Shown: piece after piece, positions 16,162-24,644 of the stretch
How positions within the stretch are numbered: the first letter of the stretch is position 1
Layout: every line of letters begins with the position of its first letter
Source of the DNA: Frigidibacter sp037095735
Lineage (GTDB): Bacteria > Pseudomonadota > Alphaproteobacteria > Rhodobacterales > Rhodobacteraceae
Length of the DNA stretch: 64,000 bases
Assembly: GCF_037095735.1 (NCBI RefSeq)
Contig: NZ_JBAWKD010000002.1
Coordinates: 372,001-436,000 of the forward strand
Direction of reading: 5' to 3'
Translations under genes and position numbers: made by a program
Notes under the pieces: generated by a model
What the model was told of the DNA's origin: nothing
Database searches by the model: none
What the model saw: only the letters and a program-made list of their open reading frames with translations

Positions 16162-17802
16162 TCAATGCGCGCTGTCGAGCAGCAGGATGCTGGGCTGCCA
16201 CGGCCCAAGATACAGCTGGAAGTCCGGCGTCGGACGGGTCGAGCCGATCTCGCCGCCGATCGCCACCCAGTGGCCGGGCGGCACGGTGACGGTGGCGGGC
16301 TCTTCCGAGAGGTTGAAGAAGCACAGGATCGTCTCGCGCCCCTCGGTGCGGCGGAAGCTCAGGACCTCGCCCTCGACCGTCACATCGGTGATCTCGCCCA
16401 CCCGCAGCGAGGGATGGCCGCGCCGGAAGGCCAGCGCCCGGCGATAGTGGTGCAGCAGGGCGGCCGGATCCGCCTCGGCCGCGCTGACCGCCAGCGGGTA
16501 ATGCGGCGACGGCACCGGCAGCCAGGGCCGCGCCGGCGAGAAGCCCGCGTTCACCTGCGCGGGGTCCCAGGGCATGGGCGTCCGGCAGCCGTCGCGGCCC
16601 TTGAATTCCGGCCAGAATTCCTTGCCATAGGGGTCCTGCAGATCCTCGAAGGCGATGTCGGCCTCGGGCAGGCCCAGCTCTTCGCCCTGATAGAGGCAGA
16701 GCGAGCCGCGCAGGCAGATCATCAGCGACACATAGGTCCGCGCCGCCGCCGCGGTCAGCCCCCAGCGCGTGATGTGGCGTTCCACGTCATGGTTCGAATA
16801 GGCCCAGCACACCCAGCCGTCGGCGGCGACGCGGGCGACCTCGGCAAAGACCTCGGCCACGGTCGCGGCCGGCATCGCGGTGCCCGAGAGGAACTCGAAG
16901 GCATAGGACATCTGCATCCGGTCGTCGCCGCGGGTGTATTCGCCCAGGATCTCCAGCCCGCGATGGCTGTCGCCGACCTCGCCCACCGCCGCGGCGCCGT
17001 AGCCGTCCATCAGCTGGCGGAACCGCGCGAGGAAGGCGAGGTTCTCGGGCCGGTTCTTGTCATAGACATGCAGCTGGTGATTGTAGGGGTTCACCGAAGG
17101 CGCGGTCTTGTCGTTGCGCTGCTCTTTGGGCAGTGCCGGGTTGTCGCGCAGCTCGGCGTCGTGGACGTAGTAGTTGATCGTGTCCAGCCGGAAGCCGTCG
17201 ACGCCGCGTTCCAGCCAGAACCGCGCCACGTCCAGAAGCGCATCCTGCACCGCAGGACTGTGGAAGTTCAGATCGGGCTGCGAGGTCAGGAAGTTGTGCA
17301 GGTAATACTGTTCGCGCCGCGCGTCCCAGTGCCACGAGGTGCCGCCGAACTGCGACTGCCAGTTGTTGGGCACGGTGCCGTCGGGCTTGGGTTCCGCCCA
17401 GACGTACCAGTCCGCGCGCGGATTGTCGCGGCTGGCGCGGCTTTCCTTGAACCAGGGATGCTGGTCCGAGGTATGCGACAGCACGAGATCGATCATCACC
17501 TTCAGCCCATAGGCATGGGCGGTGGCGATCACCTGATCGAAATCGGCAAGGCTGCCGAACATCGGATCGACGTTGTAATAATCCGAGACGTCGTAGCCAT
17601 AGTCCTTCATCGGCGAGGTGAAGAACGGCGAGATCCAGATCGCGTCGACGCCCAGCGCCGCCACGTAGGGCAGACGGTTCACGATGCCGAGCAGGTCCCC
17701 GATCCCGTCCCCGTTCGCATCCTGGAAGCTGCGCGGGTAGATCTGGTAGATCACCGCTCCCTTCCACCAGCCTGGCTCTTTCTGAAACACGGTCGGCGCC
17801 AT
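16162..17802 (-). CDS. aglA: Alpha-glucosidase, GH13
   Basis: The 546-residue enzyme is a GH13 oligo-1,6-glucosidase/alpha-glucosidase. It has VIYQIYPRSFQDANGDGIGD near the N-terminus, DLVLSHTSDQHPWF (conserved region I), GVDGFRLDTINYY with the nucleophile Asp (region II), AAVGEVGD with the acid/base Glu, and YSNHDVERH with the third carboxylate. A beta-sandwich C-terminal domain ends the protein. There is no signal peptide, so it acts in the cytoplasm on imported maltose, sucrose or trehalose-like sugars. Glucokinase is divergent next door, which would phosphorylate the glucose released. The symbol follows rhizobial AglA; substrate preference is inferred. Confidence 0.9.
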   Translation of the reverse strand: MAPTVFQKEPGWWKGAVIYQIYPRSFQDANGDGIGDLLGIVNRLPYVAALGVDAIWISPFFTSPMKDYGYDVSDYYNVDPMFGSLADFDQVIATAHAYGLKVMIDLVLSHTSDQHPWFKESRASRDNPRADWYVWAEPKPDGTVPNNWQSQFGGTSWHWDARREQYYLHNFLTSQPDLNFHSPAVQDALLDVARFWLERGVDGFRLDTINYYVHDAELRDNPALPKEQRNDKTAPSVNPYNHQLHVYDKNRPENLAFLARFRQLMDGYGAAAVGEVGDSHRGLEILGEYTRGDDRMQMSYAFEFLSGTAMPAATVAEVFAEVARVAADGWVCWAYSNHDVERHITRWGLTAAAARTYVSLMICLRGSLCLYQGEELGLPEADIAFEDLQDPYGKEFWPEFKGRDGCRTPMPWDPAQVNAGFSPARPWLPVPSPHYPLAVSAAEADPAALLHHYRRALAFRRGHPSLRVGEITDVTVEGEVLSFRRTEGRETILCFFNLSEEPATVTVPPGHWVAIGGEIGSTRPTPDFQLYLGPWQPSILLLDSAH

Positions 17803-18047
17803 GGACGTCTCCTGTTTTTCCGCAACTCTTCGCGAACCTGTGGCGGTAACCCCCGGGGTTCAACCCGAAACCCGCCCGCGCTCGCGTCGAATTGCGCAAC
17901 CCGCGAGGGGGCGGCGGCGTTCCGCCCGCAGTGCCCGGGCTCTGGCTCTCCGGCGCGCAGGCGGCTAGCCTTCCGGCGGCGCCGCCCTGCACCGGACCCC
18001 GCCCCGCCAGACGACCTGCCTCACGACCTGACGCCCCAGGAGCCCCG
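17803..18047. promoter_or_regulatory. Divergent aglA/glk promoter region
   Basis: This 245-base gap separates divergent alpha-glucosidase and glucokinase genes, so both promoters should lie in it. I could not pick out a specific operator. Confidence 0.4.
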
Positions 18048-19055
18048 ATGCCCGACGCCCGCCCCCTCAGCCCCGCCCTGACCCTCGTCGCCGATGTGGG
18101 CGGCACCAACACCCGCGTGGCCTTCGCCCGCGGCGGCGTGGTCGACACGGCCTCGGCGGTGAAGTTCCGCAACAGCGAGGCCAGCGGCCTGCCCGAGGTG
18201 CTGGCGCGCTTCCATGCCGCCGCCGGCGCCCCGGCGCTGGCCGGCGCCTCGGTCGCGGTGGCAGGCCCGGTGCATGGCGGCACGGGCCAGCTGACCAACC
18301 TCGCCTGGAGCTTCGATGCCACGAGCCTCGGCGCGGCGCTGGCGCTGGTGCCCGCACGGGTCGGCATCCTGAACGACCTGCAGGCGCAGGGCTTCGCGCT
18401 GGGGTACCTCGCGCCGGGCAGCGAAACCGCGCTGATCGCCGCGCCCCGCGACGCGGCCGGCGTGCAGCTGGTGATCGGCATCGGCACCGGCTTCAACGCC
18501 GCTCCCGTGCATCCGGCGCCCGGCGGCGGCCGCGTGGTGGCACCTTCGGAATGCGGCCATGTCACCCTGCCCGCCCGCACCGAGATCGAGATGGCGCTGT
18601 CGCATCACATCGCCCGCGAATACGGCTTTCCGGGCGTGGAAGAGGCGCTGTCGGGGCGCGGGCTCGGCCATATCGACGCCTTCCTCGCCCAGCGCAGCCC
18701 CGGCGGCCTGCCGCCGCGCGATTCGGCGCAGATCATGTCGGCGCTGACCGAGGGCGAGCCCCGCGCACGCCAGGCTGCCGAAATCTTCGTCGGTCTGCTC
18801 GGCCGGGTGGCAGGCGACCTCGCCCTGGTGCACCTGCCCTTCGGCGGCATCGCGCTGATCGGCGGCATGGCCCGGGCGCTGGCGCCGTGGTTCGCAGAGT
18901 TCGGATTTGCCGCGGCCTTCCGCGACAAGGGGCGTTTTTCGACGTTCCTCGAAGCCTTTGCAGTCGATCTGGTCGAGGATGACTTGGCCGCGCTGACCGG
19001 CTGCGCCCGGCACCAGACCGGTCTGTCGGGTCACGAAACCGCCATCCTGCCATAA
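18048..19055 (+). CDS. glk: Glucokinase
   Basis: The 335-residue kinase has the ATP phosphate-1 motif VADVGGTNTRVAFA near residue 12, SVAVAGPV, the sugar-binding LNDLQAQGFAL with catalytic Asp, GIGTGFNAA, and EcGH (PSECGHVTL). It phosphorylates glucose to glucose-6-phosphate in the cytoplasm. The ATG at 18048 has CCAGGAG about 7 bases upstream; an in-frame extension to 17892 crosses the promoter region. Pairing with alpha-glucosidase indicates a disaccharide utilisation role. Confidence 0.93.
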   Translation: MPDARPLSPALTLVADVGGTNTRVAFARGGVVDTASAVKFRNSEASGLPEVLARFHAAAGAPALAGASVAVAGPVHGGTGQLTNLAWSFDATSLGAALALVPARVGILNDLQAQGFALGYLAPGSETALIAAPRDAAGVQLVIGIGTGFNAAPVHPAPGGGRVVAPSECGHVTLPARTEIEMALSHHIAREYGFPGVEEALSGRGLGHIDAFLAQRSPGGLPPRDSAQIMSALTEGEPRARQAAEIFVGLLGRVAGDLALVHLPFGGIALIGGMARALAPWFAEFGFAAAFRDKGRFSTFLEAFAVDLVEDDLAALTGCARHQTGLSGHETAILP

Positions 19056-19116
19056 GGCATTTTTAACGCTCGCGCCCTAACCCTGCCTTGTCCCTTCTCG
19101 AGGAACGGAGGCAGGA

Positions 19117-19170
19117 GTGACCCTGTTGCGCTTTGATCGGTTTCCGCCCCTTCGGGGGGCCGCGGCATGA
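19117..19170 (+). CDS. Possible 17-residue coupling peptide ahead of the che operon
   Basis: A GTG preceded by GGAGGCAGGA opens a 17-codon frame (MTLLRFDRFPPLRGAAA) whose TGA overlaps the ATG of the STAS gene in an ATGA junction. The ribosome binding site is much better than the one directly before the STAS ATG. Ribosomes may therefore enter here and reinitiate at the STAS gene. It could be a leader with no function of its own, or chance. Confidence 0.4.
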   Translation: MTLLRFDRFPPLRGAAA

Positions 19171-19457
19171 GCGCGGTCTTCCCCCTTCCCCCCCGCCTCG
19201 ATTTCAACGCGGTGCAGCCGCTGGCCGCGGCGCTGCGGGATCGCAGCAGCGCGGACCTGGCGCTCGACGTGTCCGGCGTCACGCATCTGGGCGCGCTCTG
19301 CCTGCAGGTGCTGCTGGCCGCGGCGCAAAGCTGGCGGACGCAGGGGCGACGGCTGACCCTGACCGGCGACTCGCCCGCGCTGGACGAGGCGCTCGAACTG
19401 TTCGGCATCGACCGCGCGAAGCTCGTCACCCAGGCCGAGCTCGAGGCCGCGGCATGA
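19167..19457 (+). CDS. STAS-domain protein of the chemotaxis operon
   Basis: The 96-residue protein is a single STAS domain (anti-anti-sigma factor fold): LDFNAVQPLAAALRDR, ALDVSGVTHLGALCLQVLLA, then LTGDSPALDEALELFGID. The usual phosphorylatable Ser of SpoIIAA-type proteins (D-x-S-G) is not obvious: the loop reads VSGVTHLGALC. It opens the chemotaxis operon and overlaps the next gene by 4 bases. Similar STAS genes precede cheY in alphaproteobacterial che operons, where the name cheX has been used. Its role, perhaps scaffold or receptor-array input, is not known. Confidence 0.8.
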   Translation: MSAVFPLPPRLDFNAVQPLAAALRDRSSADLALDVSGVTHLGALCLQVLLAAAQSWRTQGRRLTLTGDSPALDEALELFGIDRAKLVTQAELEAAA

Positions 19458-19819
19458 CGTTGACCGTGCTCGCGGTGGATGACAGCCGCACGATCCGCGA
19501 CATGCTGCGCCTGGCGCTGACCGATGCCGGCTTCACCCTGCACCTGGCCGAGGACGGGATGCACGGGCTCGAGGTGCTCGCGGGGATCGAACCCGACGCG
19601 ATCATCTCGGACATCAACATGCCGCGGCTCGACGGCTTCGGCTTCATCGAGGCGGTGCGCGGGCAGGAACGCCACCGCGCGACGCCGATTCTGGTGCTGA
19701 CCACGGAAAGCGCGCCCGAGCTGAAGGCCCGGGCCCGCAACGCCGGCGCGACGGGATGGATCGTGAAGCCCTTCGATCCTCCCAAGCTGGTGAAGGCCCT
19801 GCACATGGTCGCCGGCTGA
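19454..19819 (+). CDS. cheY: CheY-type response regulator
   Basis: This 121-residue stand-alone receiver domain has acidic residues in AVDDSRTIRDM, phosphoacceptor Asp in IISDINMPRLDG (near residue 54), Thr in LVLTTES and Lys in WIVKPFDPP. It should be phosphorylated by the CheA encoded 10 bases downstream and bind the flagellar motor or act as a phosphate sink. The ATG at 19454 overlaps the STAS stop (ATGA); the longer in-frame extension from 19133 is a shadow of the STAS gene. Confidence 0.93.
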   Translation: MTLTVLAVDDSRTIRDMLRLALTDAGFTLHLAEDGMHGLEVLAGIEPDAIISDINMPRLDGFGFIEAVRGQERHRATPILVLTTESAPELKARARNAGATGWIVKPFDPPKLVKALHMVAG

Positions 19820-19829
19820 GGAGGCTGGG

Positions 19830-21974
19830 ATGGCGCAACCGCTTGATCCGATGGCAGAGATCCGCGCCTCGTTCTTCGTGGAATGCGAAGAGCTGCTCGA
19901 GGCGCTGCAGGACGCTATGGCCGCGATCTCGGACATGCTCGATCAGGGCACACAGCCCGACGGCGAGACGATCAACGTCGCCTTCCGCGCCGTCCATTCG
20001 ATCAAGGGCGGTGCCGGGGCCTTCGGGCTGACCGCGCTCGTCGCCTATGCGCACCGGTTCGAGACGGTGCTGGACGAGCTGCGCGCCGGGCGCATGGTGC
20101 TCGAGCCCGAGGGCATGAAGCTGATCTTCGCGGCGGCCGACATCCTGGCCGACCAGGTGCGGCTGGCGAATGCCGATCCCACCGCCAGCCCCGAGGGCGC
20201 CGAAGACGCCCTGCGCGCGATCGAGGGGCTGACCGGCGGACTGCCAGCCCCAGAACCGGAACCCGAGCCCGCGGATTTCACCCCGCTCGGCCTCAGCTTC
20301 GACTTCGGCCCGCCGGACGAGCCCGGCCCTACCGCCTGGCGGCTGCGCTTCACGCCCTCGGACGCGCTCTACAAGTCCGGGAACGAACCGCTGCACCTGC
20401 TGCGCGCCCTTGCGGCCCTCGGCCCGATCGAGGTGCGCTGCGACGTCTCGCGCCTGCAACCGCTCGACCGACTGGACCCCATCGCCGCGCAGATCGGCTG
20501 GGACATCCGGCTCGAAACCGGCTCGACCCGCGACGAGATCCTCTCGGTCTTCGATTTCGTCGAGGATGTCGCCGAGATCGAGCTGTCCGAGGTCTCCGGC
20601 GATCCCGGCCCGGGCAGCCCGCCGCCCGAGCCCCCGCCCGAGATCGTCGTGCCGCCCGAGCCTGCCGCGCCGCTGCCCGCCCCCGTCGCGGCGGATCCGC
20701 ACCCGCCGGCGGCGACCGCGGCCGCGGCCCCGCGGGCCGAGGCGAAGCCCGACGCGCATCCGGCCGAGGGCGCGGGCGCGACCGTGCGTGTCGATCTCGA
20801 CCGGATCGACCGGCTGGTGAACCTGGTGGGCGAGCTGGTGATCAACCAGGCGATGCTGGCGCAAAGTGTCTCGGAGGCCGGACTCGGCGCGAACTCGGCG
20901 GTGATGAGCGGCCTCGAGGCCTTCATGATGCTGACCCGCGACATCCAGGACTCGGTGATGATGATTCGCGCCCAGCCGGTGAAGCCGCTCTTCCAGCGCA
21001 TGGCCCGCATCGTGCGCGAGGCCTCGGGCGCCGTCGGCAAGGAAGTGCGGCTGCGCACCGAGGGCGAGGGCACCGAGGTCGACAAGACCGTGATCGAGCG
21101 TCTCGCCGACCCGCTGACCCACATGATCCGCAACGCCGTCGACCATGGGCTGGAGCGCCCGGACAAGCGGCTCGAGCGCGGCAAGTCGCGCGAGGGGATC
21201 ATCACCCTTTCGGCGCAGCACCGCTCTGGCCGGGTGGTGATCGAGGTCTCGGACGACGGCGGCGGCATCAACCGCCCCCGCGTGCGCGAGATCGCGGAGC
21301 AGAAGGGCCTGATCCCGCCCGAGGCGCAGCTGTCCGACGGCGAGATCGACAACTTGCTGTTCCTGCCCGGTTTCTCGACCGCCAGCGAGGTTTCGGCCCT
21401 CTCCGGCCGCGGCGTGGGCATGGATGTGGTCAAGCAGGCGATCCAGGCCCTTGGCGGCCGGATCTCGATCGTCTCCGAGCCCGGGCAAGGCACCTGCTTC
21501 TCGATCTCGCTGCCGCTGACCCTCGCCGTTCTGGACGGAATGGTCGTGAAGGTGGCGGGCGAAACGCTGGTGATCCCGCTGTCGGCCATCGTCGAGACCG
21601 CCACGCTTTCGGCCGGCGACATCCGCATGCTCGGGCCGGAAAGCAGCGTGATCCACATCCGCGGCGGCTTCGTGCCGCTCTACGATCTCGGCGCCGAACT
21701 CGGTTACCGCGAACCGCGCGCCTCCTATGCCGGCTGCATCGTGTTGCTGACGGCCCAGGACGACGGCAGCCGCGCGGCCCTGGTCGTCGAAGAGATCATG
21801 GAGCAGCGCCAAGTGGTGATCAAAGGCCTGCAACAGGGCTATGGCAACATTCCCGGCGTCGCCGCCGCGACCATCCTTGGCGATGGCAAGATCGCGCTGA
21901 TCCTCGACCCGGGGGATCTGGTGCAGAATGCCACCGGCCGCACCCGCCTCCCCGATTTCGCGCTGACAGGTTGA
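19830..21974 (+). CDS. cheA: Chemotaxis histidine kinase CheA
   Basis: The 714-residue kinase has a P1 HPt domain with phosphorylated His in AVHSIKGGAGAFG (His56), a linker and P2-like region rich in Pro/Glu/Ala (about residues 250-320), dimerisation helices at DLDRIDRLVNLVGELVINQA, a P4 ATPase with HMIRNAVDHGLE (N box), DDGGGIN (G1) and GRGVGMDVVKQAIQ (G2), and a C-terminal CheW-like P5 domain. It transfers phosphate to the CheY proteins and CheB. The start has AGGAGGCTGGG just upstream. Confidence 0.97.
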   Translation: MAQPLDPMAEIRASFFVECEELLEALQDAMAAISDMLDQGTQPDGETINVAFRAVHSIKGGAGAFGLTALVAYAHRFETVLDELRAGRMVLEPEGMKLIFAAADILADQVRLANADPTASPEGAEDALRAIEGLTGGLPAPEPEPEPADFTPLGLSFDFGPPDEPGPTAWRLRFTPSDALYKSGNEPLHLLRALAALGPIEVRCDVSRLQPLDRLDPIAAQIGWDIRLETGSTRDEILSVFDFVEDVAEIELSEVSGDPGPGSPPPEPPPEIVVPPEPAAPLPAPVAADPHPPAATAAAAPRAEAKPDAHPAEGAGATVRVDLDRIDRLVNLVGELVINQAMLAQSVSEAGLGANSAVMSGLEAFMMLTRDIQDSVMMIRAQPVKPLFQRMARIVREASGAVGKEVRLRTEGEGTEVDKTVIERLADPLTHMIRNAVDHGLERPDKRLERGKSREGIITLSAQHRSGRVVIEVSDDGGGINRPRVREIAEQKGLIPPEAQLSDGEIDNLLFLPGFSTASEVSALSGRGVGMDVVKQAIQALGGRISIVSEPGQGTCFSISLPLTLAVLDGMVVKVAGETLVIPLSAIVETATLSAGDIRMLGPESSVIHIRGGFVPLYDLGAELGYREPRASYAGCIVLLTAQDDGSRAALVVEEIMEQRQVVIKGLQQGYGNIPGVAAATILGDGKIALILDPGDLVQNATGRTRLPDFALTG

Positions 21975-21978
21975 GATC

Positions 21979-22437
21979 ATGACCGAGGATCGTCTCACTT
22001 CCGAACTCGAGCTTCTGTCCTTCCGCCTCGCGGAACAGGAATACAGCGTCGACATCATGTCCGTACGCGAGATCCGCGGATGGACGCGCGCCACGCCGCT
22101 GCCGCACAGCCCGCATTACATGCGCGGCGTGATCAACCTGCGCGGAACGGTCCTGCCGGTGATCGACCTCGCCTCGCGCCTCGGCATGCCACCGGTCGAG
22201 GGCGATGCCCGCAACGTCATCATCGTCGTGCAGTCCGAGGGCCAGAGCGTCGGCCTGCTGGTCGATGCGGTCTCGGACATCCTCGCGCTGCCGCGCGACC
22301 AGCTGCAGCCGCCGCCCGAAATCAGCGCAGATGCCGCGGCCGGCTTCATCCAGGCCCTGACCATCGTCGAGGGGCGGATGATCCGGGTGCTGGATCTGTC
22401 CTCAGTCCTGCCCGGCTACAGGACCGATGCGGCATGA
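21979..22437 (+). CDS. cheW: Chemotaxis coupling protein CheW
   Basis: The 152-residue protein is a single CheW/SH3-like domain: LLSFRLAEQEYSVDIMSVREIRGWT, the HYMRGVINLRGTVLPVIDLA signature, and LVDAVSDIL. It links chemoreceptors to CheA. Spacing to cheA is 4 bases and it overlaps cheR by 4 bases, so it is part of one operon. Confidence 0.96.
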   Translation: MTEDRLTSELELLSFRLAEQEYSVDIMSVREIRGWTRATPLPHSPHYMRGVINLRGTVLPVIDLASRLGMPPVEGDARNVIIVVQSEGQSVGLLVDAVSDILALPRDQLQPPPEISADAAAGFIQALTIVEGRMIRVLDLSSVLPGYRTDAA

Positions 22438-23312
22438 CGGCAATGACAGGTTTCCTCCACCACGGCGGCCCTCCGGCCCCCAGCCCCGAAGAGATGGTGG
22501 CGATCGCGCGCATTCTGCACGAAGAGGCGGGCATCGTCCTGCATCCGTCGAAATCCAGCATGGTGCAGTCGCGCCTTGCAAAACGGCTGCGCAAGCTGTC
22601 GCTCGATGGCTACGGCGACTACATCGCACTGGTCAACACAGCCGACGGTCAGGATGAGCGGCGGCGGATGATCTCTGCCCTGACCACCAACGTGTCGCAT
22701 TTCTTCCGTGAAGCCCATCACTTCGACCTGCTCCGAAGCACGGTCCTGCCCCCTCTGATCGAGCGCGCCAAGGCCGGCGGCAGGGTGCGCCTCTGGTCCG
22801 CGGGCTGCTCGAACGGTCAGGAGCCCTGGTCGATGACCATGGTGATCCGCGACCTGCTGCCCGAGGCTCACCGGTTCGACCTGCGCATCCTCGCGACCGA
22901 CATCGATCCCGAAGTCCTCGCCCGGGCGGAACGCGGCGTGTATCCCGCGGGCGCGCTGGAGGGGCTGGATGCAGGGCTCGTCGCCCGCCATTTCAGGCGC
23001 GACCCCGACGGGCATGGCATCTGTGACGAGGCGCGTGCCCTGCTGCGCTTCCGTGAGCTCAACCTGCACGGCCCGTGGCCCATGCGCGGCACCTTCGACG
23101 TCATCTTCTGCCGCAATGTCGTGATCTATTTCGATGCTCCGGCCCAGGCGCGGCTCTGGCACCGCTTTGCCGGCGCGCTCGCGCCCGGTGGCACGCTTTG
23201 CGTCGGGCATTCGGAGCGCGTTCCTGTCGCCCCGACATTGCCCTTCGTCACGGCGGGGATCACGAGCTATCGCCGAACCGAGGCACCGCTGCCGCGCCGG
23301 GAGGATCACTGA
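22434..23312 (+). CDS. cheR: Chemoreceptor methyltransferase CheR
   Basis: The 292-residue SAM-dependent enzyme methylates receptor glutamates. It has the helical N-terminal domain (LAKRLRKLSLDGYGDYI), TNVSHFFREAHHFD, the SAM-binding motif LWSAGCSNGQEPWSM, ATDIDPEVLARAERGVYP and FDVIFCRNVVIYFD, all standard for CheR. The ATG at 22434 overlaps the cheW stop (ATGA). Partner demethylase CheB lies in the opposing operon. Confidence 0.96.
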   Translation: MTAMTGFLHHGGPPAPSPEEMVAIARILHEEAGIVLHPSKSSMVQSRLAKRLRKLSLDGYGDYIALVNTADGQDERRRMISALTTNVSHFFREAHHFDLLRSTVLPPLIERAKAGGRVRLWSAGCSNGQEPWSMTMVIRDLLPEAHRFDLRILATDIDPEVLARAERGVYPAGALEGLDAGLVARHFRRDPDGHGICDEARALLRFRELNLHGPWPMRGTFDVIFCRNVVIYFDAPAQARLWHRFAGALAPGGTLCVGHSERVPVAPTLPFVTAGITSYRRTEAPLPRREDH

Positions 23313-23698
23313 TGTCGCTCCGCGAACAGTTGAAGGTCATGGTCGTCGATGACATGTCGACCAGCCGTGGCCTGATCACCCAGGCTCTCGACGCGATGGG
23401 GCTCCGCCAGGTTGCCTATGCCAGCGATGGCCCGGGTGCCCTGGATGCCCTTGGCAAAGCTCCGGCGCATCTGGTGATCTCGGATTACAACATGCCGGGC
23501 ATGGATGGGCTGCAGCTGCTGCAGGCCCTGCGCGGCGGCGCCAAGACCAAGGGCGTTGGCTTCATCCTGATCACGGGACGCGCTGACAAGGAGATCATCG
23601 ATTCCGGCAAGCGCCTAGGAATGAACAATTTTCTCAAAAAGCCCTTTACGCCGCAGGAGCTGCGCACCTGCATCGAGGCGGTGGTGGGCCGGCTGTGA
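23312..23698 (+). CDS. cheY: Second CheY-type response regulator
   Basis: This 128-residue receiver domain has acidic pair VVDDMSTSRG, phosphoacceptor Asp in VISDYNMPGMDG, Thr in LITGRADKE and Lys in NFLKKPFTP. It begins one base into the cheR stop (TGATG) with GGGAGGATC upstream. Having two CheY proteins in one operon is common in alphaproteobacteria: one usually drives the motor and the other drains phosphate from CheA. Which does which is not readable here. Confidence 0.94.
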   Translation: MSLREQLKVMVVDDMSTSRGLITQALDAMGLRQVAYASDGPGALDALGKAPAHLVISDYNMPGMDGLQLLQALRGGAKTKGVGFILITGRADKEIIDSGKRLGMNNFLKKPFTPQELRTCIEAVVGRL

Positions 23699-24069
23699 GC
23701 AGCGCAGCATCGGTCCTCGCCCATCGCGACCTCCCGCTGGATGCGCTTGCGCAGCGGATTGCTGAAGAGCTCGCCGCGCTGGCGGCCCTTTCTGCCGGCG
23801 TGCAGTCCGCCCTGTCGCTCTGTCATTTCGCAGACCATACGGACCCGGCGGCGATCCGGGGTTTGCAGGGGATCGACCGGATCACCCAATGCCTCGAGGA
23901 TCTTGGACGGCTGATGGAATCGGTATCCGGTGAGCTGACCGGCGATGTTCGCCTACATGCCGTTCCGATCCTCTCGCGGCTGCGCCTGCACGAGCTGGTG
24001 TCAGCACTCGACCCTGAGCAGGGGCCGATCCAGCCTCCGCCGGACGATGGTGAGGTCACCTGGTTCTAG
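23695..24069 (+). CDS. Small helical protein of unknown function ending the che operon
   Basis: The 124-residue frame starts with GTG inside the cheY stop (GTGA overlap), so it is translationally coupled to cheY. It is predicted to be mostly helical (LDALAQRIAEELAALAALSA, IRGLQGIDRITQCLEDLGRL) with an acidic C-terminal tail PDDGEVTWF. Length, helicity and position next to cheY suggest a CheY or CheA accessory, such as a phosphatase or HPt-like protein, but no CheZ, CheX or HPt motif can be seen. It converges on cheD 42 bases away. Confidence 0.7.
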   Translation: MSSAASVLAHRDLPLDALAQRIAEELAALAALSAGVQSALSLCHFADHTDPAAIRGLQGIDRITQCLEDLGRLMESVSGELTGDVRLHAVPILSRLRLHELVSALDPEQGPIQPPPDDGEVTWF

Positions 24070-24110
24070 GAACAGCGGCGCGGCCCACAGGCAAGCGCCA
24101 CACCACCACC

Positions 24111-24644
24111 TCAGAAGAGCTCCACCCCATTCGCCGGGGCCGGCCGAAGGCTCGGCTTCTCCTGAAGGCCGGCATTCCCGACCAGCTTCTGGCGCGCGCG
24201 ACCGTCGCCCGGCCAGAACTGGACGCGGCGGGCTTCGGTACCGCCCAGGCTTTGCCCGACGCAGTGCAACCCCTCCTTGTCGAGAAAATCGAGAACGAAC
24301 TGCGCATTCTTTGCGCCGATGTCGGAAAGGCCAGCAACCATCCGTGCCCCGCCAAAAACCTTCGCCTGCATGCGCCCCCGCTGCGCCCCGGCCTTGATGA
24401 GGGCATTTATCAGCAATTCCATGGCATTGATGCCGAAACTCGCCGCAGGTGCGCCCGTGCCGGTCCCTTCCGGCAGCAGGAAGTGGTTCATGCCGCCCAC
24501 ACGCGCGACCGGGTCATGCAGGCAGGTCGCAATGCAGGACCCGAGAATGGTGGAAATCGAACTCTGCTCTCGTCCCACCGCGAATTCGCCCTGCGAGATA
24601 TGATAGGCGCCCTCGAGCGGGACCTTGCTGTCGACACCGATCAT
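24111..24644 (-). CDS. cheD: Chemoreceptor glutamine deamidase CheD
   Basis: The 177-residue protein has the CheD signature ISTILGSCIATCLHDP with the catalytic Cys, followed by GGMNHFLLPEG with the catalytic His, and VFGGARM. CheD deamidates receptor glutamines and can modulate adaptation. The ATG at 24644 overlaps the cheB stop (ATGA). An in-frame extension further upstream is a shadow of cheB. Confidence 0.93.
   Translation of the reverse strand: MIGVDSKVPLEGAYHISQGEFAVGREQSSISTILGSCIATCLHDPVARVGGMNHFLLPEGTGTGAPAASFGINAMELLINALIKAGAQRGRMQAKVFGGARMVAGLSDIGAKNAQFVLDFLDKEGLHCVGQSLGGTEARRVQFWPGDGRARQKLVGNAGLQEKPSLRPAPANGVELF

Noticed and set aside
9193..17802. A single alpha-glucoside (agl) operon joining the ABC importer and aglA
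   Set aside because: The importer ends in a phosphodiesterase, lies more than 2 kb from aglA, and is separated by the GSCFA pair, so joint function is not supported.
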